The notes under the pieces are model-generated. The model saw only the letters and a program-made list of their open reading frames with translations, searched no databases and was not told the origin of the DNA. A stretch of DNA of 64,000 nucleotides, taken from NCBI RefSeq assembly GCF_000422405.1, contig NZ_AULS01000018.1:1-64000 (forward strand), in the 5' to 3' direction. Shown piece by piece: positions 45,501 to 56,195 of the stretch; position 1 is the stretch's first letter; each line of letters begins with the position of its first letter. The stretch is from Microbacterium luticocti DSM 19459. GTDB lineage: Bacteria > Actinomycetota > Actinomycetes > Actinomycetales > Microbacteriaceae. Made by a program: the position numbers and the translations under genes.

Positions 45501-46652
45501 GTGAAGTTCCACGTAGGTCGCGACGTCTTCAGCGAGGCTGTGTCGTTCGTTGTGAAGCTCCTGCCGCAGCGCAATCCGCAGCCGATCCTCGCCGGCGTCC
45601 TCATCGAGGCGGGCGAGAACGGCCTGTCGCTGTCGGCGTTCGACTACGAGGCATCCGCCCGCACCACCATCGAGGCGAGCATCGACGAGCCCGGCACGAT
45701 CCTCGTTCACGGTCGGCTTCTCTCGGACATCGCCAGTCGGCTGCCGAACGCGCCCATCCAGATGGAGCTCGAAGACGACGGCATCGCGCTCACCTGTGGC
45801 TCGGCACGCTTCATGCTCGCGTCCATGCCGGTGCAGGAATACCCCGCCATCCCCGAGGTGACGGGCGAGTCCGGACTCGTGCCGGCCGAAGACTTCGCCA
45901 CCGCGATCGCACAGGTGGCGTTCGCGGCATCGCGCGATGATGTCACCCCGGTGCTCACCGGTGTGCAGCTCGAGGTCAGCGGCACCCAGCTGAGTCTGGT
46001 GGCCACCGACCGCTACCGTGTCGCACTGCGCGACATTCCGTGGGACGGCGGGTCGGCGGCATCCGCCGAAGGTACCTCGGCACTGGTGCCGGCGCGCACC
46101 CTCACCGAGGTGGGCAAGACGTTCTCGCACGGCGGCGACATCTCGGTCTCGTTCTCGGGTGCGGGCGACCGCGAGATCATCGCGTTCACCTCGGGCAACA
46201 AGACCGTCACCTCGCTGCTGATCAAGGGCAACTTCCCGCCGGTGCGGCGCCTGTTCCCCGACCAGACCGAGCACTACGCCGTCGTGAACACGGCCGACCT
46301 CGCCGAGGCGGTGCGCCGCGTCGCGCTCGTGCTCGACCGGTCGGCGCCGCTGCGGTTCACGTTCACGGCCGACGGCGTGTCGATGGATGCCTCGGGCACC
46401 GAGCAGGCGCGCGCCACCGAGTCCGTCGACGCCACGCTCACCGGCGGCGACGACGTGACGCTCGGCCTGAACCCGCAGTACCTGCTCGAGGCCCTCGGTG
46501 CGGTGCGCAGCGAGTTCACCCGCATCACGTTCACGTCGAGCGAGAACGCGAACAAGCTCAGCCCGGTGCTGATCACCCCGCAGACCTCGGTCGACAAGGG
46601 CGGCGAAGACACCTTCCGCTACCTGCTGCAGCCCAACCTGTTGCTGCGCTGA
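45501..46652 (+). CDS. dnaN: DNA polymerase III beta subunit (sliding clamp)
   Basis: 383 residues, the normal length for three clamp domains. The GTG start has AAGGGAG upstream. It begins MKFHVGRDVFSEAVSFVVKLLPQRNPQPILAGV and ends FRYLLQPNLLLR, the expected clamp termini. It forms the ring that tethers polymerase to DNA. Order dnaA-dnaN-recF is conserved. Confidence 0.97.
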   Translation: MKFHVGRDVFSEAVSFVVKLLPQRNPQPILAGVLIEAGENGLSLSAFDYEASARTTIEASIDEPGTILVHGRLLSDIASRLPNAPIQMELEDDGIALTCGSARFMLASMPVQEYPAIPEVTGESGLVPAEDFATAIAQVAFAASRDDVTPVLTGVQLEVSGTQLSLVATDRYRVALRDIPWDGGSAASAEGTSALVPARTLTEVGKTFSHGGDISVSFSGAGDREIIAFTSGNKTVTSLLIKGNFPPVRRLFPDQTEHYAVVNTADLAEAVRRVALVLDRSAPLRFTFTADGVSMDASGTEQARATESVDATLTGGDDVTLGLNPQYLLEALGAVRSEFTRITFTSSENANKLSPVLITPQTSVDKGGEDTFRYLLQPNLLLR

Positions 46653-46811
46653 GCCTGCCTCGCGCGGCGGCTCCCGCCTCCGGTCACCGGGATCGTCGCT
46701 GCGCGGTCGTGCCCGTGCGCGTCGTCGCTGCCGCACGGCATCGCGTCGTGGTGGGGCGGCGGGTGGCGCAGCCGGGGGCGGATGGGGGTGGCGCTCGGTA
46801 GGCTTGATACG

Positions 46812-48119
46812 GTGATCGTCGAGCACCTCAGCCTGGTGGATTTCCGCAACTATGCGGCCGCCGACGTCGTGCTGGGCGCGGGCGCCAACGTGTTCATCGG
46901 CCGCAACGGGCAGGGCAAGACGAACCTCGCCGAGGCCCTCGCCTACTTCGCCACACTCGGCTCGCACCGGGTGTCGACCGACGCGCCCATGGTGCGGCAC
47001 GGGGCGGATGCCGCGGTGGTGCGCGCCCGCTTGGCCCACGGTCGGCGCCGGGTCGTGCTCGAGGTGCAGATCAACAAGCAGGGGTCGAACAAGGCGCGGG
47101 TGGGCGGCGCTCCGGTCAAGCCCGCCGAGTTGCCGCGCTACGCGCAGGTCGTGCTGTTCGCGCCCGAAGACCTGCAGATCGTGCGCGGAGATCCGTCCGC
47201 ACGCCGCCGTTTCGCCGACCAGCTGCTCGTGCAGCGATCGCCGCGCATGGCCGGGGTGATCGCCGACTACGACCGGGTGCTGCGACAGCGCAATGCGCTG
47301 CTGAAGTCCGCCCGGGCCCGCGGCATCCGGGGCGATCAACTCGGCACCCTCGACGTCTGGGACGACAAGCTCGTCACACTGGGCGCCGCGCTGATCGACG
47401 CCCGCCTCGCCCTGGCCGCCGACCTGGCCGGCCCGCTGTCGCGGGCCTATGCGGCGATCGCCGGCGCCGACCACGATCCCCGACTGGAGTGGGCCCTCTC
47501 GGTGCAGGGCGCCGACCCCGAAGAGGGGGCCGACGACGAACGCACCGAGCTCGAGGGCAGCACCGTCGACCTGTTCCGCGCCGCGCTGGCGGCCAAGCGC
47601 CCGGCCGAGCTGGAGCGCGGCATCACCCTCGTGGGGCCCCACCGCGACGACCTGGTGCTGCGCGTGCGCGGTCTGCCGGTGCGCGGATACGCCTCGCACG
47701 GTGAGTCGTGGTCGGTCGCATTGGGTCTGCGGCTCGCGTCGGCCGAACTGCTGCGCTCCGAATCGATGCTCGGAGACCCCATCCTCATCCTCGACGACGT
47801 GTTCGCCGAGCTCGATGCCGACCGCCGCGCGCGACTGGCCGCCCTCGCCGCGGACTACGAACAGGTCATTGTCACCAGCGCCGTCGAAGCCGACGTGCCC
47901 GAGGCGCTGCGCGCCCACGTGGTGCGGGTCGAGGCCGGTACCATCGTCGGCATCGAGCCCGTCGAGCCCGCGGCCGGGGAACCGGTGGCGGCCGGGTCGG
48001 CTGGATCCGAGGCGGGCGGATCTGAGCCTGCGGTGCGCGACACCGGCGTGCCGGCGATGGATGCCGGCGGCTCGGCGACCGATGCCGTCCCACCCGTGGG
48101 GGTGGCCGATGACCGATGA
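46812..48119 (+). CDS. recF: DNA replication and repair protein RecF
   Basis: 435 residues, an SMC-like ATPase. Walker A GRNGQGKTN is near residue 35, LFAPEDLQIVRGDPSARRRFAD is the family lid, and GESWSVALGLRLASAELL with ILILDDVFAELDADRR gives signature and Walker B. The GTG at 46812 gives the standard IVEHLSLVDFRNY start; an ATG ten codons upstream is less likely. The last 60 residues are an added Ala/Gly/Pro tail. The stop overlaps dciA by 11 bp. It loads RecA at gaps. Confidence 0.95.
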   Translation: MIVEHLSLVDFRNYAAADVVLGAGANVFIGRNGQGKTNLAEALAYFATLGSHRVSTDAPMVRHGADAAVVRARLAHGRRRVVLEVQINKQGSNKARVGGAPVKPAELPRYAQVVLFAPEDLQIVRGDPSARRRFADQLLVQRSPRMAGVIADYDRVLRQRNALLKSARARGIRGDQLGTLDVWDDKLVTLGAALIDARLALAADLAGPLSRAYAAIAGADHDPRLEWALSVQGADPEEGADDERTELEGSTVDLFRAALAAKRPAELERGITLVGPHRDDLVLRVRGLPVRGYASHGESWSVALGLRLASAELLRSESMLGDPILILDDVFAELDADRRARLAALAADYEQVIVTSAVEADVPEALRAHVVRVEAGTIVGIEPVEPAAGEPVAAGSAGSEAGGSEPAVRDTGVPAMDAGGSATDAVPPVGVADDR

Positions 48120-48603
48120 TGAGCCCGAGCCGCTGCCCGAAACCATCGCCACCTATCTGCGACTGCGCGGCCTCGACCCGTCGCCGCGCGCCCGCCGGCG
48201 GCGCCGGCGACGGGGCGTGGACGACGAGAACCAGCCGTTCACCGCGGGCCGTGATCCGCACGGGGTCGGCGAGGTGCTGCAGGCGTTCACACACCAGGCC
48301 GGCTGGGACTCGTCGCTGGCCCGCGCCGACCTGGTGCGGCAGTGGGACGAGGTCGCCGGCGTCGAGACCGCCGCACACACCCGACCGGTGGGACTGGCCG
48401 ACGGGATGCTGACGGTGCAGTGCGATTCCACCGCCTGGGCCAAACAGCTGCAGCTGATGCGTGCACACATCCTCACCGAGATCCTGCGGCGCTACCCGGA
48501 CGCGGGCGTCGACAGCATCCGATTCATCGGACCGGACGTCCCCTCGTGGAAATGGGGTCCCAGAGCCGTTCCAGGGCGCGGTCCGCGCGATACCTACGGA
48601 TAA
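48109..48603 (+). CDS. dciA: Replicative helicase loader DciA (DUF721)
   Basis: 164 residues. An Arg-rich N-terminal part ([10 protein letters not shown]) precedes the DUF721 domain, with LVRQWDEVAGVETAAHTRPVG and LTVQCDSTAWAKQLQLM. DUF721 proteins are the DnaB loaders of bacteria without DnaC (Rv0004 in M. tuberculosis). The ATG lies within the recF coding end, 11 bp overlap. The position between recF and gyrB is the standard actinobacterial one. Confidence 0.9.
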   Translation: MTDDEPEPLPETIATYLRLRGLDPSPRARRRRRRRGVDDENQPFTAGRDPHGVGEVLQAFTHQAGWDSSLARADLVRQWDEVAGVETAAHTRPVGLADGMLTVQCDSTAWAKQLQLMRAHILTEILRRYPDAGVDSIRFIGPDVPSWKWGPRAVPGRGPRDTYG

Positions 48604-48724
48604 GGCAGGTCCGGGCCTGGCCGTCACCGTTTTCTGCGCTCAGACGGGCGTACATGCCGCTTTTCGGTGCCCGCATTGGTAAGATGGATCGGTCGGCCAG
48701 AACGAATCGGAGTGCGGATCACCT

Positions 48725-50773
48725 ATGACGTCACAGACACCGGAGAACGAGTCCGCACCGGCGAACGAGCAGCCCGCTCCCACCCCCGCCCCCGTGAACA
48801 ACGACTACGGTGCCGACGCCATCCAGGTGCTCGAGGGGCTCGAAGCCGTCCGCAAGCGCCCCGGCATGTACATCGGCTCGACCGGTGAGCGCGGACTGCA
48901 CCACCTCGTGCAGGAGATCGTCGACAACTCGGTCGACGAGGCCCTGGCCGGCTATTGCGACACCATCGAGGTGACGATCCTGGCCGACGGCGGCATCCGG
49001 TGCGTCGACAACGGTCGTGGCATCCCCGTCGACCCGCACTCGTCCGACCCGACCAAGTCCACCGTCGAGGTCGTGCTGACCGTCCTGCACGCGGGCGGCA
49101 AGTTCGGTGGCGGCGGCTACGCGGTCTCGGGCGGCCTGCACGGCGTGGGTTCGTCGGTGGTCAACGCGCTGTCGACCCGGTTCGAGGTCGAGGTCAAGCG
49201 CAAGGGCCACGTCTGGCGGCAGACCTTCGCCGACGGGGGTGCTCCGCAGGGCCCGCTGCAGAAGGGCGAGCCCACCGACCAGACCGGCACGACCATCACG
49301 TTCTGGCCCGATGACTCGATCTTCGACACCGTCGACTTCGACTACGACACGCTGCGGGTGCGGTTCCAGCAGATGGCGTTCCTGAACAAGGGGCTCAGCA
49401 TCTCGCTGCGCGATGAGCGCGAGAAGGCGATCGAGGTCGACGACGTCGACGGCGAAGAGGTCGTCACCCAGCGGCACGACACCTTCTTGTACGAGCGCGG
49501 GCTGGTCGACTACGTCGAGTACCTGAACCGGGTGCGCAAGGCCGAGCACGTGCACGACGAGATCATCGACTTCGAGTCCGAAGACACCGAGCGCAAGATC
49601 TCGCTCGAGGTCGCCATGCAGTGGACGACCGGGTACACCGAGAACGTGTTCACCTTCGCGAACACCATCAACACGCATGAGGGCGGCACGCACGAAGAGG
49701 GCTTCCGGGCGGCGCTGACCACGCTGGTGAACCGGTACGCGCGCGCCAACAACCTACTCAAGGACAAGGACGACAACCTGTCGGGCGACGACGTGCGCGA
49801 AGGTCTCACCGCCGTCATCTCGGTCAAGCTCTCAGAACCGCAGTTCGAGGGCCAGACCAAGACCAAGCTCGGCAACACCGAGGCGAAGGCCTTCGTGCAG
49901 AAGGTCGTCGGCGACCGGCTGGGCGACTGGTTCGACCGCAACCCGACCGCCGCCAAGAACATCATCCGCAAGTCGATCGAGGCGGCCACCGCACGACTGG
50001 CCGCACGCAAGGCACGCGAGACCGCGAGACGCAAGAGCGTGTTCGAATCGGCGTCCATGCCCGACAAGCTCAAGGACTGCACCAGCAAGGACCCGTCGAT
50101 CAGCGAGATCTTCCTCGTCGAGGGGGACTCGGCCGGCGGCTCGGCCGTGCAGGGCCGTGACCCGCACACCCAGGCGATCCTCGCGCTGCGCGGCAAGATC
50201 CTCAACGTCGAGCGGGCGCGCCTGGACCGGGCGCTGGGAAACAACGAGATCCAGGCGATGATCCAGGCGTTCGGCACCGGAATCGGCGAGGACTTCGACA
50301 TCGACAAGGCCCGGTACCACAAGATCGTGCTGATGGCCGACGCCGACGTCGACGGCCAGCACATCACGACCCTGCTGCTGACCCTGCTGTTCCGCTACAT
50401 GCGTGGGCTCATCGAGGCCGGGTTCGTGTACCTGGCCATGCCGCCGCTGTACCGGCTGAAATGGACGAACGCGCCCCACGAGTACGTCTACTCCGACAAC
50501 GAGCGCGACGCGCTGCTGGCCCACGGACTCGCGGAGGGCAAGCGCATCCCGAAAGACAACGGCATCCAGCGCTACAAGGGTCTGGGCGAGATGAACCCGA
50601 AGGAACTGTGGGAGACCACGATGGACCCCGAGACCCGCACCCTGCGGCAGGTGACCATCGACGACGCCGCGGCGGCCGACGAGATCTTCTCGGTGCTCAT
50701 GGGCGAGGACGTCGAGTCCCGCCGCAGCTTCATCCAGCGCAACGCCAAGGACGTGCGCTTCCTCGACATCTGA
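48725..50773 (+). CDS. gyrB: DNA gyrase subunit B
   Basis: 682 residues. The GHKL ATPase has [16 protein letters not shown] and the ATP lid [14 protein letters not shown]; the TOPRIM domain has [14 protein letters not shown] and [12 protein letters not shown]. The C-terminus [16 protein letters not shown] is typical. With GyrA it supercoils DNA. The N-terminus has a short Pro/Ala-rich extension of about 28 residues before the conserved part. Confidence 0.98.
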   Translation: MTSQTPENESAPANEQPAPTPAPVNNDYGADAIQVLEGLEAVRKRPGMYIGSTGERGLHHLVQEIVDNSVDEALAGYCDTIEVTILADGGIRCVDNGRGIPVDPHSSDPTKSTVEVVLTVLHAGGKFGGGGYAVSGGLHGVGSSVVNALSTRFEVEVKRKGHVWRQTFADGGAPQGPLQKGEPTDQTGTTITFWPDDSIFDTVDFDYDTLRVRFQQMAFLNKGLSISLRDEREKAIEVDDVDGEEVVTQRHDTFLYERGLVDYVEYLNRVRKAEHVHDEIIDFESEDTERKISLEVAMQWTTGYTENVFTFANTINTHEGGTHEEGFRAALTTLVNRYARANNLLKDKDDNLSGDDVREGLTAVISVKLSEPQFEGQTKTKLGNTEAKAFVQKVVGDRLGDWFDRNPTAAKNIIRKSIEAATARLAARKARETARRKSVFESASMPDKLKDCTSKDPSISEIFLVEGDSAGGSAVQGRDPHTQAILALRGKILNVERARLDRALGNNEIQAMIQAFGTGIGEDFDIDKARYHKIVLMADADVDGQHITTLLLTLLFRYMRGLIEAGFVYLAMPPLYRLKWTNAPHEYVYSDNERDALLAHGLAEGKRIPKDNGIQRYKGLGEMNPKELWETTMDPETRTLRQVTIDDAAAADEIFSVLMGEDVESRRSFIQRNAKDVRFLDI

Positions 50774-50835
50774 CCCGTCCGGCCCGCTGAGCGGGCACGG
50801 ACGGCGAGACGAAGCGTGACACAGAGAGAACACAC

Positions 50836-53418
50836 ATGGCTGACGACGAACGCCCCACCGACGCACCCGCCCACAACCACGGCAAGATCGACCAGGTCGA
50901 CCTGCAGGTCGAGATGCAGCGCAGCTACCTCGACTACGCGATGGCCGTCATCGTGGGCCGGGCGCTGCCCGACGTGCGCGACGGGCTCAAGCCCGTGCAC
51001 CGCCGCGTCATCTACGGCATGTACGACGGCGGGTACCGCCCCGACAAGTCGTTCTCGAAGTGCGCCCGCGTGGTCGGCGAGGTGATGGGTCAGTACCACC
51101 CGCACGGCGACGCCCCGATCTACGACACCCTGGTGCGGCTCGTGCAGCCCTGGACCATGCGCTACCCGCTCGCGCTCGGCCAGGGAAACTTCGGCTCGCC
51201 CGGCAACATGGGCGCCGCCGCCCCCCGGTACACCGAGACCAAGATGGCCCCGCTCGCGCTCGAGATGGTGCGCGACATCGAAGAAGAGACCGTCGACTTC
51301 GAGCCGAACTACGACGGGCAGACCCAGGAACCGACCGTCCTGCCCTCGAGGTTCCCGAACCTGCTGGTCAACGGGTCGGTCGGCATCGCCGTGGGCATGG
51401 CCACGAACATCCCCCCGCACAACCTGCGCGAGGTGGCCTCCGGTGCACTGTGGGCGCTGGAGCACCCCGAGGCATCCCGCGAAGAACTGCTCGAGGCGCT
51501 GCTGCGCCGCATCCCCGGCCCGGACTTCCCGACCGCGGCGCAGATCCTCGGGACCCGCGGCATCCACGACGCCTACCGCACCGGGCGCGGCTCCATCACC
51601 ATGCGGGCCGTGGTGAACGTCGAAGAGATCCACGGCCGCACCTGCCTGGTCGTCACCGAGCTGCCCTACCAGGTCAACCCCGACAACGTGGCGATCAAGA
51701 TCCGCGACCTCGCCCGTGACGGCAAGATCGCCGGGATCGCCGACATCCGCGACGAGTCCAGCGACCGCACCGGGCAGCGCCTGGTGATCGTGTTGCGCAA
51801 GGATGCCGTCGCCAAGGTCGTGCTGAACAACCTGTACAAGCACACCCAGCTGCAGGAGAACTTCGGCGCGAACATGCTCGCGATCGTCGACGGGGTGCCG
51901 CGCACGCTGGCGCTGGACGGGTTCATCCAGCACTGGGTGAACCACCAGATCGACGTGATCGTGCGGCGCACCCGGTACCGGCTGCGCAAGGCCGAGGAGC
52001 GCATGCACATCCTGCGCGGCTACCTCAAGGCGCTCGACGCGCTCGACGAGGTCATCGCGTTGATCCGGCGTTCACCCACGGTCGACGAGGCGCGCGAGGG
52101 GCTGAAGGGCCTGCTCGACATCGACAACGATCAGGCCGACGCGATCCTGGCGATGCAGCTGCGCCGCCTGGCCGCGCTGGAACGGCAGAAGATCATCGAC
52201 GAGGCGGCCGACCTCGAGCTGCAGATCGCCGACTTCAACGCGATCCTCGCCGACCCGGCCCGCCAGCGCAGCATCATCCGCGACGAGCTGACCGAGATCG
52301 TCGCGAAGTTCGGCGACGACCGGCGCACCCAGATCCTGCCCGGATACGACGGCGACATGTCGATCGAAGACCTCATCCCCGAAGAAGAGATGGTGGTCAC
52401 CGTCACCCGCGAGGGCTACATCAAGCGCACCCGCAGCGACAACTACCGCTCGCAGCACCGTGGCGGCAAGGGCGTGAAGGGGGCGCAGTTGCGGGCGGAT
52501 GACGTCGTCGAGCACTTCTTCGTCACCACCACCCACCACTGGCTGCTGTTCTTCACCGACAAGGGTCGGGTGTATCGGGCGAAGGCGTACGAGGTGCCCG
52601 AGGCCGGGCGCGACGCGAAGGGCCAGCACGTGGCGAACCTGCTCGCGCTGCAGCCCGAAGAGGAGATCACCCAGATCCTCGACATCCGCACCTACGACGA
52701 CGCGCAGTACCTGGTGCTGGCCACGCGCAGCGGTCGGGTGAAGAAGACCGCGCTGAGCGAGTACGACACCAACCGGCAGGGCGGCATCATCGCGATCCGG
52801 CTGCGTGAGGACGACGAGCTGGTCAGCGCACTGCTGGTCGACGAGGACGACGAGCTGCTGCTGATCAGCCGCAACGGCATGTCGCTGCGGTTCGCCGCGA
52901 CCGACGAGGCGCTGCGGCCGATGGGTCGATCGACCGAGGGCGTGAAGGGCATGTCGTTCCGCGGCGACGACAGCCTGCTGTCGGCGTCGGTGGTCACCGA
53001 CTCCGGGTACGTGTTCGTGGTGACCGAGGGCGGCTACGCCAAGCGCACCGCGGTGGGCGAATACCGGGTGCAGGGCCGCGGCGGTCTGGGCATCAAGGTG
53101 GCCAAGCTCAACGACGATCGCGGGCATCTGGCGGGCGGTCTGATCGCGACCGAGGACGACGAGGTCTTGGTGGTTCTTGCCAGCGGCAAGGTGGTACGCT
53201 CTGCCGTGGCCGAGGTGCCCGCCAAGGGCCGCGACACCATGGGAGTCGTGTTCGCCCGACCTGACGACGACGATCGGATCATCGCGATCGCCCGGAACTC
53301 CGAGCGTGGGCTGGGCGAGTCGGATGCGGAGGATGCCGCGCCCGGCGACGCGGCCGACGCGGCGGCGACAGCATCCGACCCGGCCCCCGAGACCCCCGAA
53401 GAGAGTACTGACGCATGA
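50836..53418 (+). CDS. gyrA: DNA gyrase subunit A
   Basis: 860 residues. The catalytic Tyr lies in [10 protein letters not shown] near residue 133, the quinolone region is [18 protein letters not shown], and the C-terminal beta-pinwheel carries the GyrA box as [10 protein letters not shown]. The residue equivalent to E. coli Ser83 is Ala, as in mycobacteria; the Asp87 equivalent is kept. The last 35 residues are an acidic Ala/Asp tail. It overlaps the DUF3566 gene by 4 bp. Confidence 0.98.
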   Translation: MADDERPTDAPAHNHGKIDQVDLQVEMQRSYLDYAMAVIVGRALPDVRDGLKPVHRRVIYGMYDGGYRPDKSFSKCARVVGEVMGQYHPHGDAPIYDTLVRLVQPWTMRYPLALGQGNFGSPGNMGAAAPRYTETKMAPLALEMVRDIEEETVDFEPNYDGQTQEPTVLPSRFPNLLVNGSVGIAVGMATNIPPHNLREVASGALWALEHPEASREELLEALLRRIPGPDFPTAAQILGTRGIHDAYRTGRGSITMRAVVNVEEIHGRTCLVVTELPYQVNPDNVAIKIRDLARDGKIAGIADIRDESSDRTGQRLVIVLRKDAVAKVVLNNLYKHTQLQENFGANMLAIVDGVPRTLALDGFIQHWVNHQIDVIVRRTRYRLRKAEERMHILRGYLKALDALDEVIALIRRSPTVDEAREGLKGLLDIDNDQADAILAMQLRRLAALERQKIIDEAADLELQIADFNAILADPARQRSIIRDELTEIVAKFGDDRRTQILPGYDGDMSIEDLIPEEEMVVTVTREGYIKRTRSDNYRSQHRGGKGVKGAQLRADDVVEHFFVTTTHHWLLFFTDKGRVYRAKAYEVPEAGRDAKGQHVANLLALQPEEEITQILDIRTYDDAQYLVLATRSGRVKKTALSEYDTNRQGGIIAIRLREDDELVSALLVDEDDELLLISRNGMSLRFAATDEALRPMGRSTEGVKGMSFRGDDSLLSASVVTDSGYVFVVTEGGYAKRTAVGEYRVQGRGGLGIKVAKLNDDRGHLAGGLIATEDDEVLVVLASGKVVRSAVAEVPAKGRDTMGVVFARPDDDDRIIAIARNSERGLGESDAEDAAPGDAADAAATASDPAPETPEESTDA

Positions 53419-53819
53419 GCACGGTAGCCGACAAGCTGGCCAAGAAGTCCAGTCACAAGACGAGTGCGAAGCAGGTGCGGCTGCGCCTGGTCTATGTCGA
53501 CTTCTGGTCGGCTGTGAAGCTGTCGTTCCTGGCGGCGGTGGCGATGGCGGTCGTGACGATCGTGTCGTTCTTCTTGATCTACATGGTGGTGTCGGCGACC
53601 GGTCTGATCGCGAAGATGGATGAGCTGTTCAAGAGCATCAGCGACGGCGGTATCGCCTTGTCATCGGTCGTCGGTCTGCCGCAGGTGATGGCGATGGCGG
53701 CGATCATCGCGATCCTGAACCTCATCGTGATGACCGTGCTGGGCGCGGTGATCGCCGGGCTGTACAACCTGGCGGTCAAGATCACCGGTGGCCTGCTGAT
53801 CGGCTTCACCTCGAACTGA
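53415..53819 (+). CDS. DUF3566 membrane protein
   Basis: 134 residues. After a Lys-rich N-terminus, the DUF3566 pattern [19 protein letters not shown] leads into the first helix, and a second helix follows at about 85-115. Equivalent to Rv0007, always found after gyrA in actinobacteria. The function is unknown; a link to cell division or envelope growth is often assumed. ATGA overlap with gyrA. Confidence 0.92.
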   Translation: MSTVADKLAKKSSHKTSAKQVRLRLVYVDFWSAVKLSFLAAVAMAVVTIVSFFLIYMVVSATGLIAKMDELFKSISDGGIALSSVVGLPQVMAMAAIIAILNLIVMTVLGAVIAGLYNLAVKITGGLLIGFTSN

Positions 53820-53917
53820 GACCGGCGCCTGCCGGCGTAGGTCGGTCGCGGCTGTGCGCATCCCGGCCGAGGTCGGCGCCCTCCCGGTGCAGGGCGATCG
53901 CGGCCGTGGTCGCTGTG

Positions 53918-53986
53918 GCGAGAGTGCTTCTGACGGACGAGGATGCGGGGATTGCCCGCACTCTGGTCCGGGAAGAGCACTCTCGC
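53918..53986. repeat. Nested inverted repeats (69 bp)
   Basis: GCGAGAGTGCT (53918-53928) pairs with AGCACTCTCGC (53976-53986). Inside, TGCGGG (53944-53949) pairs with CCCGCA (53955-53960). GCACTCT also occurs at 53958-53964, so the left arm has two possible partners. It lies between two convergent genes. It could be a bidirectional terminator or a small mobile-element relic. Confidence 0.6.
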
Positions 53987-54036
53987 GGCACGGCGCAGCC
54001 TGCGGAAGGCGGCGTGCGGGGCGGCGGTGGGCCGGG

Positions 54037-54759
54037 TCAGACGACGCCCGCGGTGCCGAGCAGCATCCCGATCAGCCACGTCGCTGCCAGGGCGAGCGCG
54101 CCGCCGACGATGAGCCGGGTCGCCGCTCGCAGCTTGGGTGCGCCGCCGAGGCGCGCGGCCAGGGTGCCGGTGCCCGCGAGGGCGACCAGCACGGCGATCA
54201 CCGTGACGGCGATGCGGGCGGATGCCGGCACCAGCACGATCGCGAGCATCGGCAGCAGCGCACCGATCGTGAACGACACCGCGGACGAGAGCGCGGCCTG
54301 CCACGGGCTGACCAAGTCCTCCTGGTCGATGTGCAGTTCGACTTCGAGGTGGGCCGCAAGGGCGTCGTGGGCGGTGAGTTCTTCGGCGACGCGGCGTGCG
54401 GTGGCCGGGCTGAGACCGCGCTGGCGGTAGAGCGCGGTGAGCTCGTCGAGCTCTTCGTCGGGCATCTCGGCGAGCTCGCGCTGCTCTTTGGCGATGAGGG
54501 CGCGTTCGGTGTCGCGTTGGCTGCTGACCGACACGTACTCGCCGAGCGCCATCGACACCGCACCGCCGACGAGGGCGGCGGAGCCGGCGGTGATGATGGC
54601 GCCGAGATCGGTGGTGGCGGCCGCGACGCCGACCACGACGGCGGCGACCGAGACGATTCCGTCGTTCGCGCCGAGCACGCCGGCGCGCAGCCGGTTCAGG
54701 CGCTGGCCGAGGTTGTCGCCGTGCGGCTCGTCGGTGTGCAGAGCGCCCGGTGAGTCCAT
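54037..54759 (-). CDS. VIT1/CCC1 family transporter
   Basis: 240 residues. The first helix region NRLRAGVLGANDGIVSVAAVVVGVAAA and SMALGEYVSVSSQRDTE are family hallmarks, followed by a cytoplasmic Glu-rich helix segment (ALIAKEQRELAEMPDEEL) and three more membrane helices. Relatives move Fe2+ or Mn2+ out of the cytosol. I chose the ATG at 54759 (MDSPGALHTDEP). Single gene, convergent with the gyrase block. Confidence 0.92.
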   Translation of the reverse strand: MDSPGALHTDEPHGDNLGQRLNRLRAGVLGANDGIVSVAAVVVGVAAATTDLGAIITAGSAALVGGAVSMALGEYVSVSSQRDTERALIAKEQRELAEMPDEELDELTALYRQRGLSPATARRVAEELTAHDALAAHLEVELHIDQEDLVSPWQAALSSAVSFTIGALLPMLAIVLVPASARIAVTVIAVLVALAGTGTLAARLGGAPKLRAATRLIVGGALALAATWLIGMLLGTAGVV

Positions 54760-54869
54760 GGTTTCAGTGAAGCAACGGGGCCGTGGCGGCACAAGCGAGG
54801 ACAGCCTCACCGATTCGGAAAATCGGGCCGATTCGGGTAATCTCTTGGAGGTTGACGGTGAACGTCAGC

Positions 54870-54946
54870 GGGGGTATAGCTCAGGCGGTTAGAGCGCTTC
54901 ACTGATAATGAAGAGGTCCCAGGTTCAAGTCCTGGTACCCCCACCA
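54870..54946 (+). tRNA. tRNA-Ile (GAT)
   Basis: Starts GGGGGTATAGCTCAGGCGG; the acceptor GGGGGTA pairs with TACCCCC, the anticodon GAT at 54904-54906 sits in loop CTGATAA, and GGTTCAAGTCC is the T loop region. CCA is encoded at 54944-54946. Confidence 0.97.
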
Positions 54947-55210
54947 CGCAGAATCCTGGATTCACCGGGACTCATCGACCTCGCAGTCGCCGCCGGCGAC
55001 CGCTGCCTGTGTCCGGCACCTGGTGGGTGTTCTGGCGCGTCGGCAACCGCCCGGACGGTCAGGTCGCCACGTGGACCGGCTTGATCGACGGTGTCGTGGT
55101 CGATGTGCTCGCCGTGTCTGCGCTCGTCGAGGCTGTGTCTGGGCAGCATCTCGGATGCCGCGTGCCGCGTCGGCATGTAAGATCGTCCGAGGGCTTCGGC
55201 CCGCCACTAC
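54947..55210. other. tRNA-Ile to tRNA-Ala spacer
   Basis: 264 bp without a convincing gene. Short open frames are present but have no RBS or recognisable sequence. I see no promoter or repeat worth naming. Confidence 0.5.
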
Positions 55211-55283
55211 GGGGCCTTAGCTCAGTTGGTAGAGCACCTGCTTTGCAAGCAGGGGGTCACCGGTTCGAACCCGGTAGGCTCCA
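55211..55283 (+). tRNA. tRNA-Ala (TGC)
   Basis: Starts GGGGCCTTAGCTCAGTTGG; acceptor GGGGCCT pairs with AGGCTCC allowing one G-T. The anticodon TGC is at 55244-55246. CCA is not encoded (ACCC follows). A toxin relic begins directly after the 3' end. Confidence 0.97.
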
Positions 55284-55743
55284 CCCGACATCAGAACCCT
55301 GGAATCACGTGGAGCCCGCGAGATCGCGACCACGGCACTGCCGTTCTCGAGGATCAGCCCGCTCGACGTCGACAACGACAGAGCCGGCAACCGGTTCGAC
55401 CAGTTCCACGCGGACGAGTTGCAGCTGAAGGAGCACGAGGGGCGGCTACGCCACGACCCGAATACGCCGGGGAAGGGGCCGGATGATCATGCTGGTCATC
55501 TCGCGACAGACGGGGCCGGCGGCTCGCCCCACCTCGACAACCTCGTCAGCATGCTCGACAACGTCAACCTGCGCGAGTATGGAGGGGCTAGAACGGAGTT
55601 GGCGTTCGGTCCTCAACGACGTACCACCAGGTACTGTCAGCGTCGATGTGCGCGTTATCACGGATGCCAGCACGGGAAGGCCGACGCAGTTCATCGTGGA
55701 TTACATCGTGAATGGACACCCCGAACAGGCCGTCATGAAGTAG
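55284..55743 (+). pseudogene. Polymorphic-toxin nuclease domain relic (Endonuclease NS_2 type), frameshifted
   Basis: Frame 1 (from 55284) reads SRISPLDVDNDRAGNRFD, then GPDDHAGHLATDGAGGSPHL and DNLVSMLDNVNLREY. The sequence continues in another frame as LERSWRSVLNDVPPGTVSVD then STGRPTQFIVDYIVNG. Together they match the DNA/RNA non-specific endonuclease fold at the C-terminus of secreted toxins (DDHAGHL holding the catalytic His). An extra G in GGGG at 55584-55587 explains the shift. The N-terminal trafficking part is missing and no good start exists, so this is a broken fragment. The immunity-like gene follows 8 bp after its stop codon. Confidence 0.75.
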
Positions 55744-55751
55744 GAGTCTGA

Positions 55752-56195
55752 ATGTCAGAAGAAGCCATCATCTACGACTTCGTCTCAAAGTGGGTGTCAC
55801 TTGCCAAGGAGTATCTCGCCGATGCGCCTGATGTCCGTGCACTCTACCTGTACGGTTCTCACGAACGGCTGGGGCGGAGCGAACAGATCTACTCTGCTCC
55901 GCTCTACGACCAAGGGGGCATCATCCGATTGCCGGGCGATGTCACCGGCACCGACAGCAGCATCGCGATACAACGGCAGGTGCTGACCCTGATGAACGAC
56001 GATCTGGCAGAAGCGACGAGCGCCTTTGACGCAGCGGGGATCCCGGCGCCGACCGAGTACCGGGTGTATTACGAGCTGCCAACGGGGAAGCTCGACGTGC
56101 AGCTTTCGCGGGAGACGAGGTTCCTGGGTAACGATGATCTGATCCAAGCTGACGGGGTCGAGCTGTGGCTCGGTGACCGGGCGCCCCGACGCTGA
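55752..56195 (+). CDS. YezG-like (DUF600) immunity protein
   Basis: 147 residues. It starts MSEEAIIYDFVSKWVSLAKEY and shows ALYLYGSHERLGRSEQIY, a central insert, then IPAPTEYRVYYELPTGKLDVQL. This arrangement fits YezG-type immunity proteins, which neutralise nuclease toxins of the NS_2 class (B. subtilis YeeF/YezG). The position directly after the nuclease relic supports that pairing. Paralogue of the minus-strand gene at 56919-57362. Family assignment is from pattern memory. Confidence 0.7.
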   Translation: MSEEAIIYDFVSKWVSLAKEYLADAPDVRALYLYGSHERLGRSEQIYSAPLYDQGGIIRLPGDVTGTDSSIAIQRQVLTLMNDDLAEATSAFDAAGIPAPTEYRVYYELPTGKLDVQLSRETRFLGNDDLIQADGVELWLGDRAPRR

